Positions 11,537 to 23,275 of a DNA stretch of 64,000 nucleotides are shown piece after piece; the first letter of the stretch is position 1, and each line of letters opens with the position of its first letter. This DNA comes from Galerina marginata. Taxonomy: Eukaryota > Basidiomycota > Agaricomycetes > Agaricales > Galerinaceae. Position numbers and translations under genes: made by a program. The stretch spans positions 1,922,001 through 1,986,000 of the forward strand of contig JAECYW010000014.1 of the NCBI GenBank assembly GCA_023014335.1, read 5' to 3'. Below the pieces are notes generated by a model. It was given only the letters and a program-made list of their open reading frames with translations, searched no databases and was not told where the DNA came from.

Positions 11537-11889
11537 ACAAGTTCTTACGTAGTAAAAGAACTTGTTTTCCGGCCTGCATAGCAGGCAGAAATGGTTTCTA
11601 ACGCAATGGTTTGAAATTCTCCCACTCATATAGTGACCTTGCACCAATTTCTGTATCTCAGCCATTACTGGGCCAATTTTTATGATCTTGGTATCAAAAA
11701 ATTCGTAAAAATCAGAGCTTGTTAGAACCGCCTCATTTTTCTGCTTTTTTTGAGTATAAGATCATCCCAATAGCTTCAGATTTGAGCGGACTATGCATTA
11801 TTTACTTATTTAACCTTTATTTATAGTCGGACTCACCTAGAAAGTAAGAACTTGTTTTTGCCATGCGCAGCAATGGCCTCTGACCAAGT
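11536..11889 (+). mobile_element. Non-autonomous Helitron-like element, copy 1
   Basis: 354 bp starting TACAAGTTCTTACGTAG and ending with hairpin GCCATGCGCAGCAATGGC followed by CTCTGACCAAGT. The 5' tip ACAAGTTCTTAC is repeated in inverted form (GTAAGAACTTGT) just inside the 3' hairpin. This asymmetric terminal inverted repeat is described for Helentron/Helitron2 elements. There is no target duplication: joining the flanks after the T of TGTAAAT to CAAAAAATTG restores the Helitron codon series. It is closely similar to the copy at 22461-22815. Non-coding. Confidence 0.85.
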
Positions 11890-12152
11890 CAAAAAATTGT
11901 ACAGATTGTTCCAAATGCAAGGAATTAAATGAATGGTGGGTTAAATTTGAAGAAGAGACCAATGATATACTTGCAAGATCTAATAGACATGACTGTAGAA
12001 CTGATATTGAAACCAAAGATGGTAGATCTGTAAGAAAAGGCTGCAAAAATAGCAAAGGTGAATGTAAAGCAAGATTTCCTAGAGATATTGTTGAGAATAC
12101 AATGGTTGAACCTCTTACAGGTGCTCTAAAATTGAAAAAAGGTGAAAGTTAG
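11890..12152 (+). pseudogene. Helitron Rep, segment between insertion and nonsense codon
   Basis: Resumes the interrupted frame with NCTDCSKCKE and runs through DILARSNRHDC and CKARFPRDI to KKGES. It then meets a TAG directly before the ATG of the long downstream frame. Related Helitrons usually have Trp at or near this position, so the TAG is probably a TGG-to-TAG change. This part forms the zinc-binding stretch between the HUH motif and the catalytic tyrosines. Confidence 0.75.
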
Positions 12153-15100
12153 ATGAATACATTTACACCAGCTCTGTCTTATCTTATTAGAGCAAATACA
12201 GATGTAACAAGTCTTTTGTCTGAAACTTCAGTCAAAGCTGTTGTTGCTTATGTTACAGATTATGTTACTAAACCAGGTCTTACAACTTATTCGATCTTCG
12301 ATACAGTGCGCCAAATATTCTCTAAAAATTCAGAGTTACTAGGTGGTAGCAGTAGTCGCCAAGAAACTGCTAGAGCTTTAATGACTAAAATGGTCAACTC
12401 ACTTACATCTAAAATGGAAATAGGAAGTCCAATGGCATCTTTATATCTATTAGGAAATCCAGATCATTATACTCAGCACAAATTTATAAAGTTTTACTGG
12501 AGACTCTATGTCTGCAAAGTCAGAGATGCATGGGGTGATAATGATAAAGAAGAAAGTCCAGAAAAAGTTGTTCTTGATAAGAATCTTGGAGACTATGTTG
12601 GTCTTTCTAAACTTGATGATTATATTTATCGCCCAAACATACACAAAAATATCACTTTATATGAATGGATTCGCAGTTCAGAAACTACAAGGCGCTCAAA
12701 AAAGAACTTGAAAAAATTTGATTCTTTACAAGATATACTTAATGGACAGCTTGGTAACATAGAAGAAGAAGAATTAAATGAGCAGCTGGATTTAAATGAT
12801 GAGCTAGATCTTATTTCACAAGTTGGTGGTGGCAAATCCAGCCAGTCAGTTGATGAATTAAATATTCAAAATAGTACTATCAATAAAACTGCTGAAACAA
12901 GTCTTAATATAAAGTATAACTTCTTACCTGGTCATCCTCTGTATAGAACACATGAGGTAGTTTATAAAACCAATGATCCTTTAGTAGTTCCAGTGTTTTT
13001 AGGTGGCATTCTTCCTAGAAGTGATCAAGGTGATAGAGAATATTATTGTTCAACAATGTTAACACTTTTTAAACCATGGAGAACTGGAAGAGATCTTAAG
13101 CTTGAAAATCAAACCTGGGATGAAGCTTTTAATGCTTTCAAATTTGCTAAACATCAAAACCAGTTGATGAAGAATTTCAATTTAAGATATGAATGCAATG
13201 ATGCCAGAGATGATTACTCTGCTAAATTGAAAAAAGGTGCAGCTCAAAAGAATAGTATATTTGGATCTTGGATTGATAGTGAACAAACTCTTAATGAACT
13301 AGATCAGACAGCATTGGACTATACAGATGATGGTCCACTAGCATCTTTTGATAATGAACAAGACATGTCTGAACTTCTTATAAATGATGCTGGTAAAACT
13401 GAAGAAATGGCTCAGATTGAAAAAGTAGTTCAAAATATAGGCTGGCTGGATAGCTCCAAAGACAATACTATAAAACCTGATAGCACCTTTAAACCTACTG
13501 AGAATTTCAATAGCAGTGAATGGAATTCTATAGTTGATGCTGCTAAAAAAGATGTCATTGCTCAAAGAATGAAGGATCTGCCATCAGGTATTAATAAATC
13601 TACTGATAACCATGACTCTCATGATGAAGTTGTAGTATCAGATATATCATATATTAATAAGGATTTCCAGGCTGAGAAATTGAATGAACAGAAATTCATT
13701 GATGATACTGTTAGTAAATTTAGTTTGAATACAGAACAAAAGCATGCATTCCGCATTGTGGCTAATCATGCAACCCTTCATAAAACTGAACCTCTTAAAA
13801 TGTATCTAGGTGGAATGGGTGGAACTGGTAAATCTCAGGTTATTAAAGCTTTAATTGCTTTTTTTGAACTAAGAAAAGAAAAACATCGCATTATGATTCT
13901 GGCTCCTACTGGTTCAGCAGCTGCTTTACTCAAAGGATCTACATATCATTCAGCTCTAGGTATTCAAACTGAGGCAATGAAAAAAAATGAACAAACCAAT
14001 TTAGCTCAGGTTTATACTAGACTTAAAGGTGTTGAATATATTTTTCTTGATGAAGTTTCAATGTTATCATGTCTTGATCTTTATAAAATCAGTGCTCAGC
14101 TTGCTAAACTTAAAAATATTGTTGATAATCCATTTGGTGGTATGAATATAATTTTTGCTGGAGATTTTGCTCAACTAGCACCTGTTAAAGGTGCTTCTCT
14201 TTACAGTGGAGGAGTTGGTACTACAATTAATGCTGCTATGACAGAACCTGGCCAGCAAACTGCAATAGGCAAAGCTTTATGGCATCAGATAACTACAGTT
14301 GTGATTTTGCGACAAAACATGAGACAAAGATTTCAATCTCCTGCAGATACTAAACTTCGCACTGCTTTAGAAAATATGCGCTATGCAGCCTGTACAGCTT
14401 CTGATATTCAGTTTCTCAGAACAAGAATAGCTGGAAAAAGAAAGGATCAGCCCAATATTGCTAGTTCATTATTCCGCAATGTCTCAATCATTCTAGGTTT
14501 AAATTCTGAAAAGGACAAAATCAATGATCTGGGATGTCAGAGGTTTGCAAAAGACACTGGTCAGACTTTAACTGATTTTTATTCTGTGGATACTATTGGT
14601 GAAAGTGTTCCACCTGAAACACTTAGACTTTTAAAGAGAAAAAATCCTCAAGCTAAAACAATCAGAAAAAAACAAGTCTCTCTTCCTTTAAAACTTCAAA
14701 ATATTCTATGGAATATGAGATATTCAATGACTGAAACTGTTCCTGGAAAATTGTCTTTATGTTTTGGAATGCCAGTTATGATTCGCAATAATGATGCTAC
14801 AGAATTATGTATCACACGTGGTCAAGAAGCTCATGTTGTAGGCTGGCAAGCTTCAAAAGGTGCTGAAAATCATTTGGTTCTTGATGTTTTATTTGTCAAA
14901 CTTGATTCACCAGCTAAGACAATTCAACTCAAAGGTCTTCCTCAAAATGTTGTTCCTTTAACTCGCTCTAGCAAGAGTGTTCTTTGTTCAGGTTTAAAAT
15001 CTCCTATTTCAATTAATAGATCTCAAGTTTCTGTGCTTCCAAATTTTGCAATGACTGATTATGCTTCACAAGGAAAAACAAGAGAATACAATGTTGTAAA

Positions 15101-16433
15101 TTTGAATAGTTGTAGAAGTCATATGGCTTATTACACTGCATTATCTAGAGGTTCAACTGCTGAAGGCACTATTATTCTTCAAGGCTTTGATGATCATAAA
15201 ATTACATGTGGTATATCTGGTTATCTAAGACAAGAATTCAGAGAACTTGAGTTATTAGATGAAATTACTAGACTCAAATATCTTGATCAACTTCCTACTT
15301 CAATTACTGGAAATCTTAGAAATATTATCATAAGACAGTATCAACAAATCAAAGGCACAGGTTATTGTCCACCTTGTATAGATAAAGCACTACAATGGTC
15401 TAAAGAAAAGCCAATGGAAAATACAGCAGCTGTTAAAGATAGTCCATGGACTATTATCAATAAGAAGCCTGTGGTTTCAAAAGCTAAAACTTTTGTTGCA
15501 CAACATTTTCAGCCTGCCAAAGGTTCAATCCCAGTTAAAGTAAACAATTTAAAGAGAAAAATAGAGGATACTGAAATACCTATAGTTCCATTAGAGGCTA
15601 AGAAAATAATTAAGATCAAAAAACCCAAAATTACTTATGATATTGAACTTCAAGGCTTAAAATGGGATTCAGTCAATTATAGCTGTTCTTATGACTCATT
15701 ATTTACAATATTGTTCAATTTATGGTCTCAAAACAAAAAACAATGGACCAAAGAGCTTAGTCAATATGGAGAATTTACACAAACTTTGGTAAAGGGATAT
15801 AAAAATGTTCAAACTGGATCTCAAACATTATCTGCAGTTAGAGATTTGGTTAGACATGAATTAAAAACATCTCAACCAGATAAATTCCCTATAGGGCATA
15901 CAGAAACTGATATCCGTGATCTTTTACAATCAATGTTCCAAAAGCCCAATCAGAAAGATATCAGTTATGAAAAGTGCAGTGATTGTAATTATGAAGCAAG
16001 TTCTCAAATTCAATCTCAATCTTTGATATTTATTACATGTTCTTCACATAAATCTACTCAGTCAAACTTTAAACACTGGCAAAACCAAAAGAAATATTGT
16101 GGACTATGTACTAAAAAAGTTTGTATCACAAGATATTTTACTATTTCACCAAGTTTTATATGTTTTAGTTTGGAGGTTAAAAAGATTATAAGTAAATATA
16201 TTAAAATTGAAAACCAAGACAAGAGTACAACAAGATTATCATTAAAAGGTATTATATATAGTGGAAGCAATCATTTTACATCAAGATTTATAGTTAATAA
16301 TGAAATCTGGTACCATGATGGTATTTCTACTGGTTCTAAATGTATAAAAGAAGGACATTTAGATGACTTTGAAGGAGATTTATTATTTAAGTGCAAAAAG
16401 AAAGAAGCAGTGGTTGTTATATATGGAGTATGA
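12153..16433 (+). pseudogene. Helitron Rep tyrosines, Pif1 helicase and C-terminal protease-like domain
   Basis: A 1426-codon open frame. Y33 and Y37 in the YVTDYVTK motif are the catalytic tyrosines of Rep. From about residue 530 a Pif1-family helicase follows: Walker A GGMGGTGKS (about 552-560), Walker B FLDEVSML (about 632), GDFAQLAPVKG, LRQNMRQR, and the C-terminal SQGKTREYNVV and YYTALSRG motifs. Residues about 1100-1426 form an extra domain with NYSCSYDS (about 1176), a CSDC and CGLC zinc pair, NHFTSRF (about 1372) and WYHDG (about 1386). The order Cys, zinc fingers, His, Asp resembles ubiquitin-specific proteases (family C19). The frame itself is intact, but its start is only the ATG after a nonsense codon, so it should not yield a full Rep. 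Confidence 0.85.
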
Positions 16434-16593
16434 ATTGATAATAATTATACAGAGCTGATAATATACTGGTAGTTTGTAGAGTAATTTAGTTTAATTGCTA
16501 ATTAGCTTTTTTCTAACTAATGTAGTTTAATTCAAACAGTTAAAAGGATATTTGTAACAAGTGTACTATTATAGATAAGAAGCAGCAAAGAAA

Positions 16594-16637
16594 AAGAACT
16601 CGTTTTTGCCATGCGAAGCAATGGCCTCTAAACAAGT
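16594..16637 (+). other. Helitron 3' terminus (hairpin plus CTRR)
   Basis: AAGAACTCGTTTTTGCC, then a hairpin with 5-bp stem GCCAT/ATGGC, then CTCTAA and ACAAGT. It matches the 3' ends of the three small elements apart from a few bases. This ties them to the large Helitron as one family. Confidence 0.7.
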
Positions 16638-17635
16638 TATAGACTTATGGTATCACAGAGAGTGTAAGTTTGATTAATTTAAGCTGGAGTGAGTGTCCTA
16701 TATTCAAAAAATAATAGTCTTTTTGCTGTACCATCAGAATATGGCCAATCTCGACACACAAGGTTGGTTGGGAATTTGTACGGCGAAATTCTTCTATATT
16801 CAAATTTTTTAAACAGAAAGCACATTTGTGTACCTCAGGCTAATGTGATTTGTTGTTAACACTTTTTTTAAACTATAATTCTGCTCATACTCTCTGACTT
16901 GGCGATTTCACTCAAAACATGTGCCCGTGAAGAAAAATGAGATAGGCTGTACATTTTTCACAAATAAATAAATCAAAAATTGCAGAAGTGCTTTAAATGT
17001 ACGTCGAAAATACTCTACAAATTTTGGAATTTATTGATTGAGAACTAAGTGTGCTACATCTCATTTACTGATACCAAACCCAACATGATTACATTTCCTA
17101 TTTCGGGTCAATAGATTGAAACATAATGAGCCGAACACGCCATCACAAAATTGGTATTGAAATCGGGGTGACTGAGTTCCCAGGAACTGACCAATTCCCG
17201 GTCACCTACTGAAATAAATTCCTGCTGCTTTAAATCTTACGCTAAAATTCTGAAATTTGGTACAATGGTTCTCTGGAACCTATCACACGCAATGGTAATA
17301 TTTTTTTGGTGAATAGCAACGGGCTTGTTTTACAATATCCATATTACACTTCTGTGACCGAGTACCCGATCAGGTACAGTACGTGGTATTGGCGTAGCAG
17401 TGGGGGCCGTCCCTCCCTCGGGACTGGGCGGTTAGGTGGTCCGTCCCCCCTAGCAAAGGCCTGGCGCACGAAGGACGCCGTTGGAAGGATTCGGAAGAAG
17501 CGGATGGGTTCGGGTCTGATTTGGGGATTAGTAGTTTATTGCGTGCTTTCGACCGGGGATTTGTATTAGTTAGGCGACCGGACTGCTTTCGTGCACCGGT
17601 ATATAAATTGTTGATTTTTTTTTAAAAAAAAAAAA
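16638..17635. other. Intergenic region with no identified gene
   Basis: Holds only short frames. 17380-17600 is markedly GC-richer and ends in a T-run followed by an A-run directly before the retrotransposon fragment. That could be the tail of a degraded retroelement, but no domain is visible. A small palindrome, GTTCCCAGGAAC, lies near 17176. Confidence 0.5.
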
Positions 17636-18094
17636 GAGGTCTGGACAGACCACAAAAACCTGGAATATTTCATGACAGCCAAGCAGCTCAACCGGAGGCA
17701 AGCACGATGGTCACTTGTACTTGCCCGGTTCAACTTCCTCATGCGCCATAAACCCGGACGGACAATGGGAAAACCGGACGCACTGTCCCAATGTTCTGAT
17801 CATGGAACAGGTTCTGAGGACAATTTCAACATCACGCTCCTGACTCCAAAATTCTTTGCAGTCTGTGCAATGGAAGTTGTAGAAGCTGTTGGGGCTGAGG
17901 TTGACATTCTCCAAGACATCCGCAAAGGCGTTAAAGACCCGGTCCAGGAGGAACCCGTCGCTAAAGCCATCCAAGAACTTCAGAAATCGTCCAACCACTC
18001 ACTCCGTTCCGGAGAATGGTCTGAACGTGACAACCTCTTGTACTTCCGAGGACAAATTTATGTGCCCCCAACTTCCGATCTCCACTGGAGAATA
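17636..18094 (+). pseudogene. Chromovirus (Ty3-type) polyprotein: RNase H end and integrase start
   Basis: Open frame starting inside the RNase H domain ([11 protein letters not shown]) and passing [11 protein letters not shown], the usual RNase H-integrase linker. It ends at LHWRI, where the mariner-type transposon inserted at TA. Gag, protease and most of the reverse transcriptase are absent because the copy is truncated at the A-run near 17630. It continues in the same sense at 21589. This is a fungal genomic retrotransposon of the Tf2/chromodomain type. Confidence 0.85.
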
Positions 18095-18213
18095 AGGTAG
18101 GGGCCACCAGGAACCCGCTAGCTTATGTAATATGCTTATATAAGCGCCAAGAGCGGCAAAATGTGGCTTTGGAAAAAAAAAAAAATTCCAGGTGGAAATT
18201 CCACTCAAATGTA

Positions 18214-21207
18214 CTATACATCATTTAACACTGTGCCATACTTTTTCTCGTGCTCGTTTTTCAACTTTGTAGCCATCTCGGGAGGCAATGTTCGGTGTCC
18301 ATGATACTTTCGGTTTGCCCACGCCGCCTCGGGACCACTCAAACCTTGTCCGTACGCGCTGATAAACCGGGCTGCCTGATTTGCATAACTGATTTGATAA
18401 GATTAGCTAAAAATAGGTGACATTTCCAAGGAGAATCTCACCGTCGGATTTGGACAACTGGCACATCGTTGAGTGCATTCTTCACATTCTCTTCCATTTC
18501 CTTCATGTCCCTCGTCTTTGGGCTGCTCCTATAGATCAGTTTTGCTGCTCCCCAATACTGTTCAATGAAGTTGAGCTCGCAGTAGTACTTGGGGTAGAAA
18601 TCACAGATGTGACCTCGTGAGGTGATGAACTCCTCCAGGTGAGACTTCTGGTTTTTGAAGTCAGGTTGTGTGAACAATAACCGACAACAGCAGCAATCTG
18701 TCCTCCCAGCCTCGCACTTGAACCCTTCACACTGCGCATTCAGTCCCTTCTCTGGCCAGAGTCCTCACTCACGGATTATGGTTTCTATCCTCTTGAACCA
18801 CCCGGGCATCTTTTCGTGGTCACTTGCAAAATAGAAATCTTGAGGCATCTTATCGACTCCAAAATTCGTTGTTCGCATCTTTGGACGGTCTTTATGATGC
18901 CGCCAAGTGGCATGGGGATTTTTGGGCATTTTACGGGCTAAAAGGGCATCGGGTGCTCGACGCTGATGGCTGGGAGCGTTATCAAATAGGAAAAGGCCAG
19001 TGGCGAATCCGTTCGTCTTTGCTTCGAAAATGTCAACTGCGTTGTCAATTTGCTTGAGCAGGTCGTCTGCATCAAAATACCCGTCCCGGTTCTTCCCTGC
19101 TTTGAAAAACACACGGGCTTCACTATTTTGAAAGGTCAGTCTCACAGGTGTCGGACAATTGAACCTTTGCTCACTTGTCTCCATATTTTAGCCGGCCCCA
19201 CTCTGATGTTAAAAGGTCAGACGCCATAATTGACTGGCCCTCGCCTTTCTTTTCCACCACTGCCTTTGTGTTGTCGTTTATCCAGTGAGTCTTTCTTTGG
19301 TCATTCTCGTAAAACGTGGACTCATTGTGTGTCACCAAAATCAGCCGAAAATGTACACCTTGTGCAACGGGAAATCCGCTGGGTGTTGAAACAACATTTC
19401 CGTCATTGTCATAAATGACGAATCACTTTTCATATTCCTTCCAGCGTTCAACAAACCCCTTCCTGTACTCCACGACGTCCTCACGCTCATGCCCGTCAAT
19501 GTACATGCCCTTTTTCTTTTGTCAGTACTGCCAGCTCAGTTTGTGGAGCCATCTTTGTGCTGTCCGAACATGTATTCCACGTGCCTTTGTTCCCAGTCGC
19601 TGCTGGACATCTGGTGTTGCCACATAATCGACAATGTCTTGCGCACGTATATATCCCTTCTTTGCAATTTTTGTAAGGTGCAGCTGGATATCCCTTCGGA
19701 AGTCCTCGTCTTCGAGGATAGATGAGTGATAGGTTCCATAATGATGGAGAGGAAGCTTCTCCTTGTAAAGGTAATCTTTAATCCACTTTTGAAGATTTCG
19801 GGCGTGCTTCACTCTGCGTCCCATGGCTTTTGCTGCAAGGACCGAGGATTCTCGCCATGAGAAAGAGAGCTCCGAGTCCAGGTAAAAGTTTAATGTTGCA
19901 ACCATGGCTGTGATGCGACTCTGAAAGAAGACATCTAGCTTCTTATCTTTAGCTTTGACAGACAGTTTAGCTTGGACACGACGTAGATTTGCAAAGTCTT
20001 TGTAGCACAGTCCATTTAAATCTGATCGGTTTTTGTTTCAGGACTGTCATCCTGAGGGCGCCGGCCTTCTCGAAGCTGTCGGAGCATTTCTTCGACTTGT
20101 TTTCTAGCTGCTGCCATTGGATCTGGGTCTTCGCTCTCTGCGGTACTCAGTGACTCTGGATTTGGAGTTGAATGAAGATCCGCCTATTTAAAACCAGTAA
20201 GTCTTCATTTGTTTCTTCCTTTTGAAAGCACTTACTTCATGTTGACCAGGGAACAACTGCTTCAATAAAGCTTCAATTTCATCATCTTCATTACTTGGTC
20301 AGAGGCCATTGCTGCGCATGGCAAAAACAAGTTCTTACTTTGGGGGTGAGGCAGTACCTTGAGAAATGTGATTACATAAATACATGTTAAATAAGTAAAT
20401 AATATGTAGTCCGCTCAAATGTGAACCAATTGGGATGATTTGATACTCAAAAAAAGCAGAAAAATGAGGCGGATCTAACAAGCCTAAAATCAACTGGTCA
20501 CGTGACCAGGAAGGCCCTGATTTTTACAATTTTTTTGATACCAAGATCATAAAAATTGGCCCAGTAATGGCTGAGATACAGAAACCATGCAGGGTCACAG
20601 TATGAGTGGGAGAATTTTGAATGATTGCGTTAGGAACCATTTCTGCCTGCTATGCAGGCCGGAAAACAAGTTCTTTTACTACGTAAGAACTTGTAATCTG
20701 AGTCCATTTCATCTGCGACCGTAATAATTTCAGGTTGAGTACGCGCCATAGGTTCCCCAGTCTTCTTCGTAAACATTAACTAATCAATTTTTGACCAGTG
20801 GCAGTAAGCTCTCGGTGCTTCTGAGCGTGATGTTGCTTTGTCCGAGCTGAGTTTCCTGTGTAATGTCGCTTGCGCTTGGGTTTTTCTCCAGCAGCCTCTC
20901 GTTCTGCCTTCACTGCCATAGTCTGAGCATGGACAAGAACACCATTGAAATGCTCAATGTCTGCTTCATTTTTAAGGTCATTAAGCTCGTCTTCATCCAC
21001 TTCTTCATCACTGTCACTGTCCGAGTCCAAGCCTTCCTTGAGTGGAGTTCCTTCATCCAGAAAAAAAAAGCCATGCTCCAGGAAATCCTCGTCAACAAAA
21101 TCTGAGTCTTCATCATCCAAAACATCTTCCACGGTTGGATTCTGGTGTTTTTTTGGCTTTGGAAGGTTGCCAAGTTGAGAGATAGTTGCATTTGATCGTC
21201 GGCCCAT
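18214..21207 (-). pseudogene. DDE transposase pseudogene
   Basis: The N-terminus starts at MGRRSNATISQ (21207), with an acidic stretch and a basic KRKRHYTGNS region. The middle (19905 to about 19500) ends at RTAQRWL..LSWQY. The catalytic core carries YIDGHERED (first Asp region, about 19500), FLFDNAPSHQ (second Asp, about 19000) and CELNFIEQYWGAAK (Glu, about 18590). The tail ends KYGTVLNDV at 18214 after an intron. In-frame TGA codons directly before and shortly after the YIDGHERED segment, plus the Helitron-like insertion in the N-terminal acidic region, make it non-functional. The architecture is that of a widespread basidiomycete TA-specific transposase family. Confidence 0.8.
20293..20695 (-). 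mobile_element. Non-autonomous Helitron-like element, copy 2 (inverted)
   Basis: 403 bp in minus orientation with the same tips as copy 1, including the GCCATTGCTGCGCATGGC hairpin at the left and CTACGTAAGAACTTGTA at the right. It is longer than the others because of extra internal sequence around 20490-20520. Joining the flanks (TTCATT to ATCTGAG) gives an uninterrupted acidic coding stretch of the transposase with no target duplication. Confidence 0.85.
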
Positions 21208-21588
21208 AGTTTTTAGTGATGCAGACACGCATTTTGACTGATTTTTCGACGGTTTTCGAGGCAGGGAGGGTGTATGTGGTGGCCCCTGTGCTAGGTTACA
21301 TAAGCGGCAAAATATCCTTGACCGAAATTTCCATTTTTTTTCTCTTATTGTCAATCGTGCTTTTAGAGGATTTAGAACCCTTTTCCAAGTTTTTTTTGTT
21401 TTGGGTAATACATAAATTTGGAGCCTGATTTTTTGGGAAAAAAAACTGTAGAATTGAAGGATTACATCTTCTTTACCGTCTCTAGTTGTCAAATTGCAAA
21501 AAAGTGACATGTTGTGGACGTTATTGAGCTCGTTGTTGAGTGTGATCTTTGATTATATAAGCTAGCTGGTTCCTGGTGGCCCCTACCT

Positions 21589-22278
21589 TAGTTTCACTCT
21601 GCCATGACACTCGGATTGCTGGACACGCAGGACGGTTTAAAACCTTGGAACTGGTCTCCCGGAATTACTGGTGGCCCAATATGTCGTGTTATGTCGGACG
21701 GTATGTCTCTACCTGTGATATGTGCCTCCGAACCAAGGCCCAATGCTGCCTTCCTTCTGGAGAGCTTGTTCCGCTCCCGATCCCAGAAGAACGGTGGCAC
21801 ACCATCAGTGTAGATTTCATTGTGGAGCTTCCGGATTCTGCAGGTTACAATGCGATCATGGTTGTTGTAGATTTCACTGGAAAGCGAGGCCATTTCATTG
21901 AGACCATGACCACAATCACTGCCGCTGGAGCTGCACAACTCTTCCTCAGGCATGTATGGAAACTTCACAGACTTCCATGGAAGATTATTTCCGACCACAG
22001 ATCCCAGTTCATTGCAGAATTCATGAAGGAGCTGTACCGCCTACTTGGAATTCAGGCCACCCTGTCCACTTCATACCATCCACAGACCGACGGACAAACG
22101 GAACAAGTCAACCAAGAATTGGAACAGTTCATCCGGATATTTGTTAGCAAGAGACAGGACGACTGGCAAGGACTTCTTCCGCTCGCGGAATTTGTATACA
22201 ATAACCACATTCATTCTGCAACTCAGCACACCCCATTCCTACTGGACACCGGACGACATCTGCAGATAGGCTTTGAGC
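21589..22278 (+). pseudogene. Chromovirus integrase core
   Basis: Continues the polyprotein after the mariner insertion. It has the HHCC zinc-binding region (HDTRIAGHAG.., CDMCLRTK) and the D,D35E core: SVDFIVELP, SDHRSQF and TDGQTEQVNQELE. No stops are present. It ends at GFE, where the 5.8-kb foldback-like element entered with a GCTTTGAGC duplication. Coding quality is good enough that the polyprotein was probably open when the large insertions arrived. Confidence 0.85.
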
Positions 22279-22460
22279 ACCTGTAGTTGCTACCTTGATA
22301 TATGACGTCTCACCAACTGTCTACCACTATGATACATGCCAAACACACTCTTCCTACCTTCCCAGTTTAGTAGTAATCCACATGATCAGTGGAAGACCAC
22401 ATGACCAGTGAAAATCACATGACTGATCAAGTGGGAAATTATATGATGTATAAGTCTGGT

Positions 22461-22815
22461 TACAAGTTCTTACGTAGTAAAAGAACTTGTTTTCCGGCCT
22501 GCATAGCAGGCAGAAATGGTTTCTAACGCAATTGTTCGAAATTCTCCCACTCATACTGTGACCCTGCATGGTTTTTGTATCTCAGCCATTACTGGGCCAA
22601 TTTTTATGATCTTGGTATCAAAAAATTCGTAAAAATCAGAGCTTGTTAGAACCGCCTCATTTTTCTGCTTTTTTTGAGTATAAGATCATCCCAATAGCTT
22701 CAGATTTGAGCGGACTATGCATTATTTACTTATTTAACATATATTTCTGTTGTAACACGCACCCACAAAGTAAGAACTTGTTTTTGCCATGCGCAGCAAT
22801 GGCCTCTGACCAGGT
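22461..22815 (+). mobile_element. Non-autonomous Helitron-like element, copy 3
   Basis: 355 bp, closely similar to copy 1, beginning TACAAGTTCTTACG and ending CTCTGACCAGGT. The mirrored arm (27440-27475) holds the empty site: AGTCTGGTTTGC on the opposite strand equals the joined flanks here, without duplication. So it inserted after the arms of the foldback element had formed. Confidence 0.85.
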
Positions 22816-23104
22816 TTGCGTGTCGCTCGGAAGGAGTGCACAAGAACACTTGTTACTTGTGCTTGTGGGAAGAGCTTGATGCCCAAATTCTCGGCGCAGA
22901 CAAGCTCTGAATGTGGGAGTGCAGTCCGAATACTTGAAGAACCAAACATGCTGCTCCAAATGGAGTGAAGCTCACAACTCGCGGTTTGGGACAAGAAGGG
23001 GCTGGACCGACGACCCCCAGAAGGAGCAGAACGACTCGGATATGTTACCACACAGTTGGTGGAAGTGCAATAAATTGAAATGGCAGCATGAAAGTCTGCA
23101 AATA

Positions 23105-23275
23105 ATGTATGATAAATGATAAATGATGGATGATGATGATAGATGATAAATGATAAATGATAAATGATAGATGATAGATGATAAATAATAAATGATAGAT
23201 GATAGATGATAGATGATAGATGATAGGTGGCTGTGGATGATGGATAAAAATGACGAATAATAAATGTTGTTAGAT
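23105..23275 (+). repeat. Degenerate ATGATAAATGATAG-type microsatellite
   Basis: Tandem 7-mers of the form GATAAAT and GATAGAT over about 170 bp just downstream of the left gene. A different but equally placed repeat (ATTCATT/ATTCGTT, 27024-27180) follows the right gene. Both sit at the 3' ends of the mirrored genes. Confidence 0.85.

Larger units (their letters stand above)
8173..16637 (+). mobile_element. Large Helitron, protein-coding but broken
   Basis: The element encodes an HUH-type Rep plus Pif1-family helicase, split over several frames. Its 3' terminus is visible at 16594-16637: a hairpin with stem GCCAT..ATGGC, then CTCTAA, the same ending as the small elements at 11536, 20293 and 22461. 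The matching 5' tip (TACAAGTTCTTAC) was not found upstream, so the left limit is uncertain and may include the fragment at 7403-8173. Four faults inactivate it: a frameshift near 10950, a 354-bp insertion (11536-11889), a nonsense codon at about 12150, and the missing 5' end. Confidence 0.85.
18095..21588 (-). mobile_element. Tc1/mariner-type DNA transposon, 3.5 kb
   Basis: 3494 bp flanked by TA (18093-18094 and 21589-21590). The ends are near-perfect inverted repeats beginning AGGTAGGGGCCACCAGGAAC and extending on through GCTAGCTTAT. Excision in silico rejoins the retrotransposon integrase frame (HWRI to VSLCHD) with one TA, which proves the boundaries. It contains a dead DDE transposase gene on the minus strand and a nested Helitron-like element at 20293-20695. 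Confidence 0.9.

Noticed and set aside
17306..17569. 87-codon open frame before the chromovirus fragment
   Set aside because: No motif, unusual composition (Gly/Arg/Trp from GC-rich repeats) and no neighbouring exon.
20776..21510. A 244-codon frame as a complete gene starting at 21510
   Set aside because: The homologous transposase start is MGRRSNATISQ at 21207; the upstream part is TIR-side non-coding sequence.
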